Shown: piece by piece, positions 8,877 to 17,216 of the stretch
Position numbering within the stretch: the first letter of the stretch is position 1
Layout: each line of letters begins with the position of its first letter
NCBI GenBank assembly: GCA_013364255.1
Contig: CP054936.1
Coordinates: 2,634,853 to 2,698,852 of the forward strand
Reading direction: 5' to 3'
Source of the DNA: Streptomyces seoulensis
GTDB taxonomy: Bacteria > Actinomycetota > Actinomycetes > Streptomycetales > Streptomycetaceae
DNA: 64,000 nucleotides
Made by a program: the position numbers and the translations under genes
Notes under the pieces: model-generated
Database searches by the model: none
What the model saw: only the letters and a program-made list of their open reading frames with translations
What the model was told of the DNA's origin: nothing

Positions 8877-9210
8877 GGGAAACAGCCTCACATCAAGCGT
8901 CGACGCAACCGGGGAACAGCACTACCTGGCCACGTGACAACACGTCGGGGCGCCCGCCGTCTCTTGCTTGCTGTAGACCATCTTCCTCTGCCTCTCGTCG
9001 GTGGCCCATACGGACCGCGTCACGGTCCGCGCGGTGCGGCAAGCCCTGCCCGTCCGCCGTGTCCGTGAACCACGACGTCATGATGACCCGGCGTCTGCGC
9101 TGCCGCGACCGAAATTTCCGGCGGCCTTGTACCGCCTCCCCCGTTTTGTGTGTCGTGCCTGGTCGGCGGGCCGTTTCAGCAGCTCACGGCGTGCTGGGCG
9201 GCCCGTGGGA
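8877..9210. other. Intergenic region, no gene seen
   Basis: 334 bp upstream of the HEAT-repeat gene and downstream of the ankyrin gene. A 62-codon minus-strand frame (8893-9081) shows no recognisable domain and is treated as chance. The region is less GC-rich around 9100-9160 (GAAATTTCC, GTTTTGTGTG) and may hold the promoter of the HEAT gene, but no convincing -35/-10 pair was found. Confidence 0.4.
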
Positions 9211-9603
9211 TCACTGCTCGCCGAAGAGTCGCAGCAGCTCGGTCCGGCCGAACATGCGGGCCGTGTCGAGGGCCGACGGGGTGCCCGCCGCCGGGTCGGC
9301 GCCGGCCTCCAGCAGGGCCTCGATGACGTCCTGCTCGCCCTTGAAGACCGCTCCGGCGAGGGGCGTCTGGCCCCGGTCGTTGACGCGGTCGGCGTCGGCG
9401 CCGCGGGCCAGCAGGGCGCGGACGGCGTCGGCGTGGCCGTGGTAGGCGGCGAGCATCACGAGGGAGTCGCCGCGGTCGTTGGTGAGGTTGGCCGGGACGC
9501 CGGCGTCGACGTAGGCGACGAGCGTGTCGGCCGGTCCCTGCCGGGCCAGATCGAAGATCTTGGTCGCCAGCTCCACGACCTCGGGGTCGAGGGCTTCACT
9601 CAT
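9211..9603 (-). CDS. Ankyrin-repeat protein
   Basis: A 130-residue protein starting at ATG 9603. It is built of ankyrin repeats with the G-TPLA-A-x(n)-LL-x-GAD pattern: DRGDSLVMLAAYHGHADAV, DRGQTPLAGAVFKGEQDVI and the linking LLARGADAD and LLEAGADP motifs. This gives about three repeats, with a shortened last one. There is no signal peptide or membrane segment. It is a small cytosolic protein-protein interaction module; the partner is unknown. Its 5' region contains the GGGGACTGCTGGG repeats described separately. Confidence 0.88.
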   Translation of the reverse strand: MSEALDPEVVELATKIFDLARQGPADTLVAYVDAGVPANLTNDRGDSLVMLAAYHGHADAVRALLARGADADRVNDRGQTPLAGAVFKGEQDVIEALLEAGADPAAGTPSALDTARMFGRTELLRLFGEQ

Positions 9604-9632
9604 CGGCCGGACCGCCTCTCACTGCGAGCGTT

Positions 9633-9708
9633 GGGGACTGCTGGGCGCCGCCGGCGACTGCTGGGGGGTCGCCGGGGCCCCACTGGGGGACTGCTGGGGA
9701 CTGCGGGG
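9633..9708. repeat. Imperfect direct repeats of GGGGACTGCTGGG
   Basis: Copies at 9633-9645 and 9653-9665 (GGCGACTGCTGGG) and a compound copy at 9685-9708, immediately upstream of the ankyrin gene start and within the region divergent from smeA. The spacing of the first two is 20 bp. They could be a regulator-binding cluster or simple GC-rich drift. Confidence 0.45.
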
Positions 9709-9889
9709 AGCAAGCGTACGGCCGCGCGAGCGGTGCTCGGCCGTACGGGTGAATCGCCAGGGTACTGGCTCGCGCGGCGCGGCACCCGACGCGCCGGAGG
9801 TAAAGATCACCTCGTGACCGGCCGCGCGCAACAGCTGAGGGCCACCGCCACGCCCACCGACTCGACCGCACGAGGGAAAAGCGGCGATT

Positions 9890-9978
9890 TTCACCCGCTT
9901 GCACCTTTTGTCATATGGATACATGCTGTGATCCTGGAAGGACTGAGGGTGACTGTCCCCCTTCGACACCAGGAGATT
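9890..9978 (+). promoter_or_regulatory. smeA upstream region with WhiA-type GACAC and strong RBS
   Basis: A relatively AT-rich stretch (about 9885-9935, including TTTTGTCATATGGATACATG) stands out from the GC-rich surroundings. It is followed by GACAC at 9965-9969, which matches the WhiA core motif, and AGGAG at 9971-9975, 6 bases before the smeA ATG. Published work on S. coelicolor reports sporulation-specific, whi-dependent expression of smeA-sffA. The promoter position here is not resolved. Confidence 0.45.
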
Positions 9979-9981
9979 CAC

Positions 9982-10176
9982 ATGATCCTCTCCGTCTCAG
10001 GCGTCGTCCTGTTCGGCGTCATCGGCTTCATCTTCTTCCGCAAGGACGGCCTGAAGCCCTCCCACGCGTGCGTGTCGACCCTCTTCGGCTTCTACCTCGC
10101 CAGCACCGCCATCGCGCCGAGCATCAGAGCCGGCGGCGAGAGCCTGGCCAGCCTGCTCGGCGGCATGCGGTTCTGA
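9982..10176 (+). CDS. smeA: SmeA, small sporulation membrane protein
   Basis: 64 residues starting at ATG 9982 behind AGGAG. An N-terminal hydrophobic segment (ILSVSGVVLFGVIGFIFF) is followed by basic RKDG and a second, weaker hydrophobic stretch (CVSTLFGFYLASTAIA). Size, sequence character and the downstream SpoIIIE/FtsK-like gene match SmeA-SffA of S. coelicolor, where SmeA targets SffA to sporulation septa and affects nucleoid segregation and spore maturation. The two genes are 124 bp apart and read the same way. Confidence 0.9.
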   Translation: MILSVSGVVLFGVIGFIFFRKDGLKPSHACVSTLFGFYLASTAIAPSIRAGGESLASLLGGMRF

Positions 10177-10300
10177 CAGCTCTCACGGCCCTGACGGCCC
10201 TGACGCCGAACGCCCCGAGGACCGAGGCCGACGCCGACGCCGACGCCGACGCCGTTCAGGGGACACCCCCACCGACCGTCCGCACCCCCAGGAGGCAGCA

Positions 10301-11941
10301 GTGGCCCGGCGGCCCCTCCCCCGCATTCTGAGCACCGGCGGCGCGCGGCTGGCCCGCGGCCGGGAACTGGCCCGGACGGCGGCCGACGGCGCCACGGACG
10401 TCCTGCACCCGCTGATCACCGTCGCCCGGGGTCTGCGCCGGCTCGCCGCGGCCGGCCGGCGCAGATGGGCCGAGACGCCCACGGACCGGCGCGGTCCGCT
10501 GCTGTTCGTGGTGGCCGCCCTGTTCCTGGTCACGGCCCTGGCGCCGTACGGTCCGCTGCTCGCCGCCGTCGCGGTGACGGGCGCGGCGGCCTGGCACGGC
10601 CGGGACCGCGCCCCGGCGGCGCCCGTGGACCCGGACGAGCCGCGCACCCGGCGCCTGGCGTCGCTGTACGAGGCCCTGGTCCCGTACTTCTCGGCCGCCG
10701 AGGACCCGGCCCCGCTGTACGCGCACGGCGGCTCCTGGGAGAAGGCCTTCCCGGCCTACGAGTTCGACGACTCCGGCCGCCTCTGCCATCTGCTGGTGCG
10801 CTACCCGGCGTACTTCACCGACGGGGAGCCCGAGTCGCGCGCGCGGATCGAGCACCTGCTGACCGCCAAGGCGGGGCGCGGCCGCGAATACCTGTTCACC
10901 TGGGACGAGGAGGGCAACGAGCTGACGGTCACCGCGCTGGCCCCGCTGCCCACCGGGGTCCCCGCCCAGCGGTTCGTCGCCGCGCCGGGCGAGACCGTGC
11001 TCGGCTTCACCGACCCCAGCGAGGTGCAGCGGACGCTGCCCCTCACCTACGGGGCCGAGCAGCGCGACGTGCCACCGGTCGTCTGGCGCACCGGCCCCCG
11101 CTCCACCGAGCCGCACCTGCTGGCGCTCGGGCAGCCGGGCAGCGGCACCTCCACCCTGCTGCGCTCGATCGCGTTGCAGGCGCTCCAGCACGGCGACGTG
11201 GTGATCGTCGACGGCGGCGGCACCGGGGAGTACGCCTGCCTGGTCGGCCGGGACAGGGTTCTCGCGGTGGAGTGCGGGCTCGCCGGGGCGGTGGCGAGCC
11301 TGGAGTGGGCGGCCACCGAGACCGAGCGCCGGCTGATCGCGGTCAACCGCGCCCGGCAGGCCGGGCTGGCGCCGCCGGACGACACCCGGCGTCCGCTGTG
11401 GCTGCTGCTGGACCGGCCGACCTCCTTCACCCACCTGGCCGCGGCGGACGGACGCAAGGACCCGCAGGCCCTGCTCCAGGTGCCGCTGCGGCACGGCCGC
11501 GCGGTGAACGTGACGGTCGTGGTGGCCGAGCAGTTCGACAGCGCGGACGTGCTCGGGGAGGCGCTGCGGCAGCACACGCGGGCGCGGGTGGTGCTCGGGC
11601 CGGCGACGGTGGAGCAGCTCAAGGCGGTGCTGGGGGCGCCGCCGCACACCACTCCGCTGTCGGCCGTTCCGCCCGGGCGGGGGTACGCGCGGCTGGGGAA
11701 CGGGGCCGTGCACCGGCTCCAGGTGCCGGCGACGCCCGATCCGTACGACGACTCGATCGGGGCGGCGCTGCGGAAGGCGGTGGAGGAGCTGCTGCCGCCG
11801 AAGACGACGCCGGCGGACGGGGAGACGGTGCCGGAGCCGTCCGTGACGGAGGCGGAGGCGGAAGCCGCGGGTGCGGAGGCGGTGGCCGAGGCCGAGGAGG
11901 CCGTGGCGAAGGCGGCCAAGGCGGTGGGCGAGCCTTCGTGA
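10301..11941 (+). CDS. sffA: SffA, SpoIIIE/FtsK-like protein of sporulation septa
   Basis: 546 residues from GTG 10301 behind AGGAGG. A hydrophobic pair near residues 64-100 (LLFVVAALFLVTALAPYGPLLAAVAV) anchors it in the membrane. A FtsK/HerA-like ATPase core covers about residues 255-500. The C-terminal tail is Ala/Glu rich. The P-loop position reads GQPGSGTST (about 277-285), lacking the Lys of GxxGxGKS/T, and the Walker B position reads LWLLLDRPT without the usual catalytic Glu. It lies downstream of smeA, its localisation partner in S. coelicolor. Identity is secure from context; loss of ATPase activity is inference. Confidence 0.88.
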   Translation: MARRPLPRILSTGGARLARGRELARTAADGATDVLHPLITVARGLRRLAAAGRRRWAETPTDRRGPLLFVVAALFLVTALAPYGPLLAAVAVTGAAAWHGRDRAPAAPVDPDEPRTRRLASLYEALVPYFSAAEDPAPLYAHGGSWEKAFPAYEFDDSGRLCHLLVRYPAYFTDGEPESRARIEHLLTAKAGRGREYLFTWDEEGNELTVTALAPLPTGVPAQRFVAAPGETVLGFTDPSEVQRTLPLTYGAEQRDVPPVVWRTGPRSTEPHLLALGQPGSGTSTLLRSIALQALQHGDVVIVDGGGTGEYACLVGRDRVLAVECGLAGAVASLEWAATETERRLIAVNRARQAGLAPPDDTRRPLWLLLDRPTSFTHLAAADGRKDPQALLQVPLRHGRAVNVTVVVAEQFDSADVLGEALRQHTRARVVLGPATVEQLKAVLGAPPHTTPLSAVPPGRGYARLGNGAVHRLQVPATPDPYDDSIGAALRKAVEELLPPKTTPADGETVPEPSVTEAEAEAAGAEAVAEAEEAVAKAAKAVGEPS

Positions 11942-11981
11942 GGTCGCCTGTTTCAGGTGGGCGCGGCGGGCGGAGGGTTTG

Positions 11982-13481
11982 TCAGGCCACGAAGGTTCTC
12001 GGGGAGTCGCCGGTCAGGGGGGTGCCTGTTTCGACCAGGCGGGCCGCGGCGGCCAGGCGGGCGGCCGCCTCCTCCGCCACCGCTCCGGCGACGGTGAACG
12101 GGAGCCGTACGTAGCCCTCGAAGGCGCCGTCGACGCCGAAACGGGGGCCGGACGGGACCCGGACGCCCACCCGCTCGCCCGCCTCGGCGATCCGGGAGCC
12201 CGAGAGCCCGCCGGTGCGCACCCACAGGGTCAGGCCGCCCTGCGGCACCTCGAACTCCCAGGTGGGCAGCTCGCGCCGGACCGCCGCGATCAGCGCGTCC
12301 CGGTTGTCGCGGGCCTGGTTCCGCCGCAGCTGGACCGCCTGCTCCCAGCCGCCGGTGCTGAACAGCCAGTTCACGGCGAGCTGCTCCAGCACGGGGGTGC
12401 CCAGGTCGGCGTAGGCGCGCGCGGCGACCAGGCTGCGGATCACATCGGGGGCGGCCCGGACCCAGCCGATGCGCATCCCGGCCCAGAAGGCCTTGCTGGC
12501 GGACCCGACGGTGATCACCGTGGAGCCGGCCGGATCGAAGCCGCAGACCCGCCGCGGCATCTCCGGACCCGGTTCCAGGTACAGCTCGCTCATCGTCTCG
12601 TCGACGACGAGCACCGTCCCGGCCGACCGCGCCGCCTCCACCAGGCGGCGGCGCTGGTCCTCGTCAGCGAGGGCGCCGGTGGGGTTGTGGAAGTCGGCGA
12701 CGACGTAGGCGATCCGGGGCGCGGCCTCGCGCAGCACCTGGCGCCAGCGGTCCAGGTCCCAGCCGGTGAGCCCCTCGGCCATCGCCACGGGAACCAGCCG
12801 GGCGCCCGCCTCCCGCATCAGCTGGAGGATGTTGGCGTAGGAGGGCGACTCGACGGCGATGCGCTCGCCCCGGCCGCCGAAGAGGTGGCAGATGGCGTCG
12901 ATGGCGCCCATGGCGCCCGTCGTCACCATGATCTGCTCGGGCATGGTGGGGATGCCGCGCGCGGTGTACCGCTCGGCGATCATCGACCGCAGGGCGGGGA
13001 GCCCGGCCGGATAGTCGCCGTGCGTGTGGGCGTAGGGCGGCAGTTCCTCCAGCGCGCCCTGCACGGCGCGGGTGAGCCAGGGCTCGGGGGCGGGCAGCGC
13101 GGCGGTGCCCAGGTCGATCACCGAGCCCAGCGCCTCCGGCGGCAGGGGTTCGAGACCCCGGGCCGGCAGCGGGTTGCCGGCCGGCACCGCGGTCCAGCTG
13201 CCCGCCCCGCGCCGCGACTCCAGGAACCCCTCGGTGCGCAGCGCCTCGTAGGCGGCGGCGACCGTGGTGCGGCTGACGGAGAGGGCCAGCGCGAGTTCGC
13301 GTTCGGCGGGCAGCCGGGCGGCCACCGGGACGCGGCCCTCCAGGACCAGCAGCCGGACGCCGTCGGCGAGCGCGCGGTAGGCGGGCGGGCGGCGGGCGCC
13401 GGGCCCGGCCGGGCGCTCCTGCTGTGAGTTGAGCAGCCGCGCCAGCTGCGTGGCGCCCATCGCCGAGGTCCACTGCGCCAT
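11982..13481 (-). CDS. MocR-family regulator (GntR wHTH fused to aminotransferase fold)
   Basis: 499 residues from ATG 13481 (MAQWTSAMG). An N-terminal GntR winged helix (about 30-95, with LPAERELALALSVSRTTVAAAY) is joined to a fold-type I aminotransferase domain. The PLP lysine lies in VGSASKAFWAGMRIGW (about residue 328), and the substrate-side motif is DFHNPTGA. It is divergent from a YczE-type membrane protein, the same pairing as YczR/YczE-type MocR systems. It probably senses PLP or a PLP adduct and controls the divergent gene. Confidence 0.92.
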   Translation of the reverse strand: MAQWTSAMGATQLARLLNSQQERPAGPGARRPPAYRALADGVRLLVLEGRVPVAARLPAERELALALSVSRTTVAAAYEALRTEGFLESRRGAGSWTAVPAGNPLPARGLEPLPPEALGSVIDLGTAALPAPEPWLTRAVQGALEELPPYAHTHGDYPAGLPALRSMIAERYTARGIPTMPEQIMVTTGAMGAIDAICHLFGGRGERIAVESPSYANILQLMREAGARLVPVAMAEGLTGWDLDRWRQVLREAAPRIAYVVADFHNPTGALADEDQRRRLVEAARSAGTVLVVDETMSELYLEPGPEMPRRVCGFDPAGSTVITVGSASKAFWAGMRIGWVRAAPDVIRSLVAARAYADLGTPVLEQLAVNWLFSTGGWEQAVQLRRNQARDNRDALIAAVRRELPTWEFEVPQGGLTLWVRTGGLSGSRIAEAGERVGVRVPSGPRFGVDGAFEGYVRLPFTVAGAVAEEAAARLAAAARLVETGTPLTGDSPRTFVA

Positions 13482-13581
13482 GCGTACCAGTCCACCTTCC
13501 CCGAATTGGCCATGGATGACTTTCGTTCCCCCGCCACAGAGTGTCACGCACCAGGCCACTTCCACCACCAGGGGGCACATC

Positions 13582-14244
13582 ATGTCCATGCGGGGCCGAC
13601 TCGGACGGCGGCTGATCCAGCTCTACGCCGGCCTCGTGCTGTACGGCGTCAGCAGCGGCCTCCTGGTCGTGGCGGGGCTGGGTCTGGAGCCGTGGAACGT
13701 GCTGCACCAGGGCCTGGCCGAGCTGACCGGCCTGACGATCGGGGAGGTGTCGATCGTCGTGGGCGCCGCGGTGCTGCTGCTGTGGATACCGCTGCGCCAG
13801 CGGCCCGGCCTCGGCACGGTCTCCAACGTCTTCCTGATCGGGGTGGCGATGGACGGCACCCTCGCCGCGCTGCCCGCCGTGCACGCGCCGGCGGTCAGCG
13901 TGGCGAGGGTCTCGCTGCTGCTGGCGGGCGTGCTGCTCAACGGGGCGGCCACCGGCCTCTACATCGCCGCCCGGCTGGGTCCCGGTCCGCGCGACGGGCT
14001 GATGACCGGTCTGCACCTGCGCACCGGCCGCTCGGTGCGGCTGATGCGCACGGCCGTGGAGGCGGCGGTCGTCGTCACCGGATTCGCCCTCGGCGGCACC
14101 ATCGGCGTGGGCACCCTGCTGTACGCGGTCGCGATCGGTCCGCTGGCCCAGTTCTTCCTGCGCCTGTTCGCCGTTCCGGCGGCGGGCGAGGGCAGCGCGG
14201 CCGTTGCCGCGGCTTCACCCGAAAGGGCGATACTGCGTGCGTGA
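13582..14244 (+). CDS. YczE/YitT-type integral membrane protein
   Basis: 220 residues from ATG 13582 (a second in-frame ATG lies 6 bp on). There are about five hydrophobic helices, with the signature GLGLEPWNVLHQGLAELTGL after the first and the pseudo-repeat RLGPGPRDGLMTGLHLRTG in the second half. This internal two-fold pattern (G-x-x-P-x-D/N-x-L) is typical of the YczE family. It is divergent from a MocR regulator, 100 bp between starts, and overlaps the downstream glycerophosphodiesterase gene by 4 bp. Transport function is suspected for the family but the substrate is unknown. Confidence 0.88.
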   Translation: MSMRGRLGRRLIQLYAGLVLYGVSSGLLVVAGLGLEPWNVLHQGLAELTGLTIGEVSIVVGAAVLLLWIPLRQRPGLGTVSNVFLIGVAMDGTLAALPAVHAPAVSVARVSLLLAGVLLNGAATGLYIAARLGPGPRDGLMTGLHLRTGRSVRLMRTAVEAAVVVTGFALGGTIGVGTLLYAVAIGPLAQFFLRLFAVPAAGEGSAAVAAASPERAILRA

Positions 14245-15008
14245 CCACGCTCGTACGCCACCCCTACCTCGACCATCCGGGGCCCATCCCGTTCGCCCAT
14301 CGCGGCGGAGCCGCCGACGGCCTGGAGAACACCGTGGCCCAGTTCCGGCGGGCGGTCGCACTCGGCTACCGGTACATCGAGACCGATGTGCACGCCACGG
14401 CGGACGGCCGGCTGGTCGCCTTCCACGACGCGACCCTGGACCGGGTGACCGACGGCGCGGGCCGGATAGCGGACCTGCCGTGGGCGGAGGTGGCGCGGGC
14501 GCGCGTGGCGGGCCGTGAGCCGGTGCCGCTCTTCGAGGAGCTGCTGGAGACCTTCCCCGAGGTGCGCTGGAACGTCGACGTGAAGGCGGAGCCGGCGCTG
14601 CGTCCGCTGCTGGAGGTGATCGAGCGCAGGGACGCCTTCGCGCGCGTGTGCGTCGGCTCCTTCTCCGAGGCGCGGGTGGTGCGGGCCCAGCGGCTGGCCG
14701 GGCCGCGGCTGGCGACGTCGTACGGGACGCGGGGCGTGCTGGGTCTGCGGCTGCGGTCCTGGGGGCTGCCGGCGGCCCTGCGGCGCTCGGCCGTCGCCGC
14801 GCAGGTGCCGGTCGCGCAGTCGGGCGTCCCGGTGGTCGACCGGCTGTTCGTCCGCGCGGCCCACGCGCGCGGGCTCCAGGTGCACGTGTGGACGATCAAC
14901 GAGCCGGAGCGGATGCACCGGCTCCTGGACCTCGGCGTCGATGGCATCATGACCGATCACATCGACACGCTGCGCACGGTCATGCGGGAGCGGGGCGTCT
15001 GGTTCTGA
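14241..15008 (+). CDS. Glycerophosphodiester phosphodiesterase
   Basis: 255 residues from GTG 14241, which overlaps the upstream stop (GTGA). The GDPD signature is complete: FAHRGGAADGLENT near the N-terminus, then ETDVHATADGRLVAFHD, supplying the catalytic His pair and metal-binding Glu/Asp. Near the C-terminus VHVWTINEP and GVDGIMTDHID complete the TIM barrel. No signal peptide is seen, so it is probably cytoplasmic and hydrolyses glycerophosphodiesters to glycerol-3-phosphate and an alcohol. It is translationally coupled to the YczE-like gene and is followed by an MFS carrier. Confidence 0.93.
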   Translation: MTTLVRHPYLDHPGPIPFAHRGGAADGLENTVAQFRRAVALGYRYIETDVHATADGRLVAFHDATLDRVTDGAGRIADLPWAEVARARVAGREPVPLFEELLETFPEVRWNVDVKAEPALRPLLEVIERRDAFARVCVGSFSEARVVRAQRLAGPRLATSYGTRGVLGLRLRSWGLPAALRRSAVAAQVPVAQSGVPVVDRLFVRAAHARGLQVHVWTINEPERMHRLLDLGVDGIMTDHIDTLRTVMRERGVWF

Positions 15009-15062
15009 GCCGTGCCCGCCCGTTCGGCGCGCGGCATCCGAGGCGGGGAAGCGAGGGCACGG

Positions 15063-16412
15063 GTGGGCACCGACACCGTGCGGGCACAGGCCGGGGACGA
15101 CGCCGCCGAGCGGCGGCGCGAGCAGCACGGCTGGTACTTCTACGACTGGGCGTGCTCCGTCTACTCCACCAGCGTGCTCACCGTCTTCATCGGCCCCTAC
15201 CTCACCTCGGTGGCCCGGGCGGCGGCGGACCCGGACGGATTCGTGCACCCGCTGGGGATACCGGTGCGGGCCGGGTCGTTCTTCGCCTACTGCGTGTCGG
15301 CGTCGGTGGTCCTGGCGATCGTGGTGATGCCCATGGCGGGCGCCGCGGCCGACCGCACCGGCCGGCGCAAGCCGCTGCTGGCGGCGGCCGCCTACACGGG
15401 GGCCGCCGCCACCACGGGCCTGTTCTTCCTGGACGGCCACCGCTATCTGCTGGGCGGCGCCCTGCTGATCGTCGCCAACGCGTCGGTGGCCGTCTCGATG
15501 GTCCTGTACAACTCCTACCTGCCGCAGATCGCGCCGCCCGAGGAGCGCGACGCGGTGTCCTCGCGCGGCTGGGCCTTCGGCTACGCGGCCGGCTCGCTGG
15601 TGCTGGTGGCGAATCTGGTCCTGTTCACCGGCCACGACTCCTTCGGCGTGTCCGAGGCGACGGCGGTGCGGATCTGTCTGGCCTCGGCGGGGCTGTGGTG
15701 GGGCGTGTTCACCCTCGTGCCGCTCAGGCGGCTGCGGGACCGGCGCGCGCCGGCGGCCGCCGCGCCGCGCGCACGGGGCTGGCGGCAGCTGGCGGCCACC
15801 GTGCGGGACCTGCGGGGGCGGCCGCTGACGCTGGCCTTCCTGGTGGCGTACCTGATCTACAACGACGGCATCCAGACGGTGATCTCGCAGGCCTCGGTGT
15901 ACGGCTCGCAGGAGCTGGGACTCGGGCAGTCCACGCTGATCACGGCGGTGCTGATGGTGCAGGTGCTGGCGGTGGCGGGGGCGCTGGGCATGGGGCGGCT
16001 GGCGCGGACGTACGGGGCGAAGCGGACGATCCTCGGGTCGCTGGTCGCCTGGACGGCCACCCTGGCGGCCGGGTTCTTCCTGCCCGCCGGGGCGCCGGTG
16101 TGGTTCTTCGTGCTGGCGGCCGGGATCGGCCTGGTCCTCGGCGGCAGCCAGGCGCTGTCGCGGTCGCTGTTCTCGCACCTCGTGCCGCCCGGCAAGGAGG
16201 CGGAGTACTTCTCCGCGTACGAGATGAGCGACCGGGGCATGAGCTGGCTGGGGCCGCTGCTGTTCGGGATGACGTACCAGCTGACCGGGAGCTACCGGGA
16301 CGCGATCGTCTCGCTGGTGGTGTTCTTCGTGCTCGGTTTCGGCCTGCTGGCGCGGGTACCGGTGGAGCGGGCGATCCGGGACGCGGGCAATCCGGTTCCC
16401 GACCGGATTTAG
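15063..16412 (+). CDS. MFS transporter, Atg22/UMF1-like
   Basis: 449 residues if started at GTG 15063 (VGTDTVRAQAG), which has GAGGG 8 bases upstream; an upstream GTG at 15012 would add an Arg-rich 17-residue leader. It has about 12 membrane segments. Family landmarks are HGWYFYDWACSVYSTSV at the N-terminus and GSQALSRSLFSHLVPPGKEAEYFSAYE in the C-terminal half, both typical of Atg22-like (UMF1) carriers. It lies 54 bp after the GDPD gene on the same strand. The substrate is unknown; amino-acid or peptide-derived solutes are proposed for relatives. Confidence 0.88.
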   Translation: MGTDTVRAQAGDDAAERRREQHGWYFYDWACSVYSTSVLTVFIGPYLTSVARAAADPDGFVHPLGIPVRAGSFFAYCVSASVVLAIVVMPMAGAAADRTGRRKPLLAAAAYTGAAATTGLFFLDGHRYLLGGALLIVANASVAVSMVLYNSYLPQIAPPEERDAVSSRGWAFGYAAGSLVLVANLVLFTGHDSFGVSEATAVRICLASAGLWWGVFTLVPLRRLRDRRAPAAAAPRARGWRQLAATVRDLRGRPLTLAFLVAYLIYNDGIQTVISQASVYGSQELGLGQSTLITAVLMVQVLAVAGALGMGRLARTYGAKRTILGSLVAWTATLAAGFFLPAGAPVWFFVLAAGIGLVLGGSQALSRSLFSHLVPPGKEAEYFSAYEMSDRGMSWLGPLLFGMTYQLTGSYRDAIVSLVVFFVLGFGLLARVPVERAIRDAGNPVPDRI

Positions 16413-16603
16413 CACTCGCGGCGAAAGGGCTGTAGTGTACGCGTTTGGCCTGCCAGGCGTACCGTTACTGCGCGTCAAAGATGCCGAAACGCTGGGTGAC
16501 ATCTCGTTGTAGATGTGACAAACCGGGCGCCGGTGGGTACTGCACTGGTTGACAAGGCTGCGGCTACGACGGCGACACATGACCCGGAACGGGACATCCG
16601 AAC

Positions 16604-16630
16604 GGGAATCTTTACCGCCGACCGGACGTT
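16604..16630 (+). promoter_or_regulatory. Sigma-R promoter of rbpA
   Basis: GGGAAT at 16604-16609 and GTT at 16628-16630 are separated by exactly 18 bases, the SigR consensus (GGGAAT-N18-GTT), 61 bp upstream of the rbpA ATG. rbpA is a known member of the S. coelicolor SigR (disulfide stress) regulon. Confidence 0.9.
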
Positions 16631-16691
16631 GACCGGATGACGACGACAGCGACACCTGTCCTGTGGGCGACAAGCCCGGGAGGCACGATTC

Positions 16692-17066
16692 ATGAGTGAG
16701 CGAGCTCTTCGCGGCACGCGCCTCGTGGTGACCAGCTACGAGACGGACCGCGGTATCGACTTGGCTCCGCGCCAGGCCGTGGAGTACGCATGCGAGAAGG
16801 GGCACCGCTTCGAGATGCCCTTCTCGGTCGAGGCGGAGATTCCGCCGGAGTGGGAGTGCAAGGTCTGCGGGGCCCCGGCACTCCTGGTGGATGGCGACGG
16901 TCCGGAGGAGAAGAAGGCCAAGCCGGCGCGTACGCACTGGGACATGCTGATGGAGCGGCGTACCCGCGAGGAGCTCGAAGAGGTCCTCGAGGAGCGGCTG
17001 GCCGTACTGCGGTCGGGCGCGATGAACATCGCCGTTCATCCTCGGGACAGCCGCAAGAGCGCGTAG
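16692..17066 (+). CDS. rbpA: RNA polymerase-binding protein RbpA
   Basis: 124 residues from ATG 16692. RbpA stabilises RNA polymerase holoenzyme containing group 1/2 sigma factors such as HrdB and aids open-complex formation. Zinc ligands are present at Cys34, His38, Cys56 and Cys59 (CEKGH and CKVC). The basic linker and C-terminal sigma-interaction domain follow (THWDMLMERRTREELEEVL). Length and sequence are as in S. coelicolor RbpA. Its own SigR promoter lies upstream and a strong hairpin follows the stop. Confidence 0.98.
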   Translation: MSERALRGTRLVVTSYETDRGIDLAPRQAVEYACEKGHRFEMPFSVEAEIPPEWECKVCGAPALLVDGDGPEEKKAKPARTHWDMLMERRTREELEEVLEERLAVLRSGAMNIAVHPRDSRKSA

Positions 17067-17110
17067 TCCCCGCGGGGGCCGCGGCCTCGGCCGCGACGCT
17101 CCCGAGAACG

Positions 17111-17155
17111 CGGAACGGGCGCCGTACGAGATCTTCTCGTACGGCGCCCGTTCCG
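17111..17155. terminator. Strong hairpin between rbpA and fxsA
   Basis: 20-bp perfect inverted repeat (arms 17111-17130 and 17136-17155) with a 5-base loop, 45 bp after the rbpA stop. fxsA converges from the other side, so it can serve both genes. TTTCC follows on the plus strand. Confidence 0.9.
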
Positions 17156-17216
17156 TTTCCGGTCCCTGTCCCGGGTGCGGCCATGGGCGGCCCGCCGGGC
17201 CGCCGGCCGGTCCGGC

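Noticed and set aside
8893..9081. 62-codon minus-strand ORF between the HEAT and ankyrin genes
   Set aside because: No domain, no RBS found, low-complexity composition; not convincing as a gene.
15012..15062. Upstream GTG start of the Atg22-like carrier
   Set aside because: Adds an Arg-rich leader and has no good ribosome site; GTG 15063 with GAGGG is preferred, but this remains uncertain.
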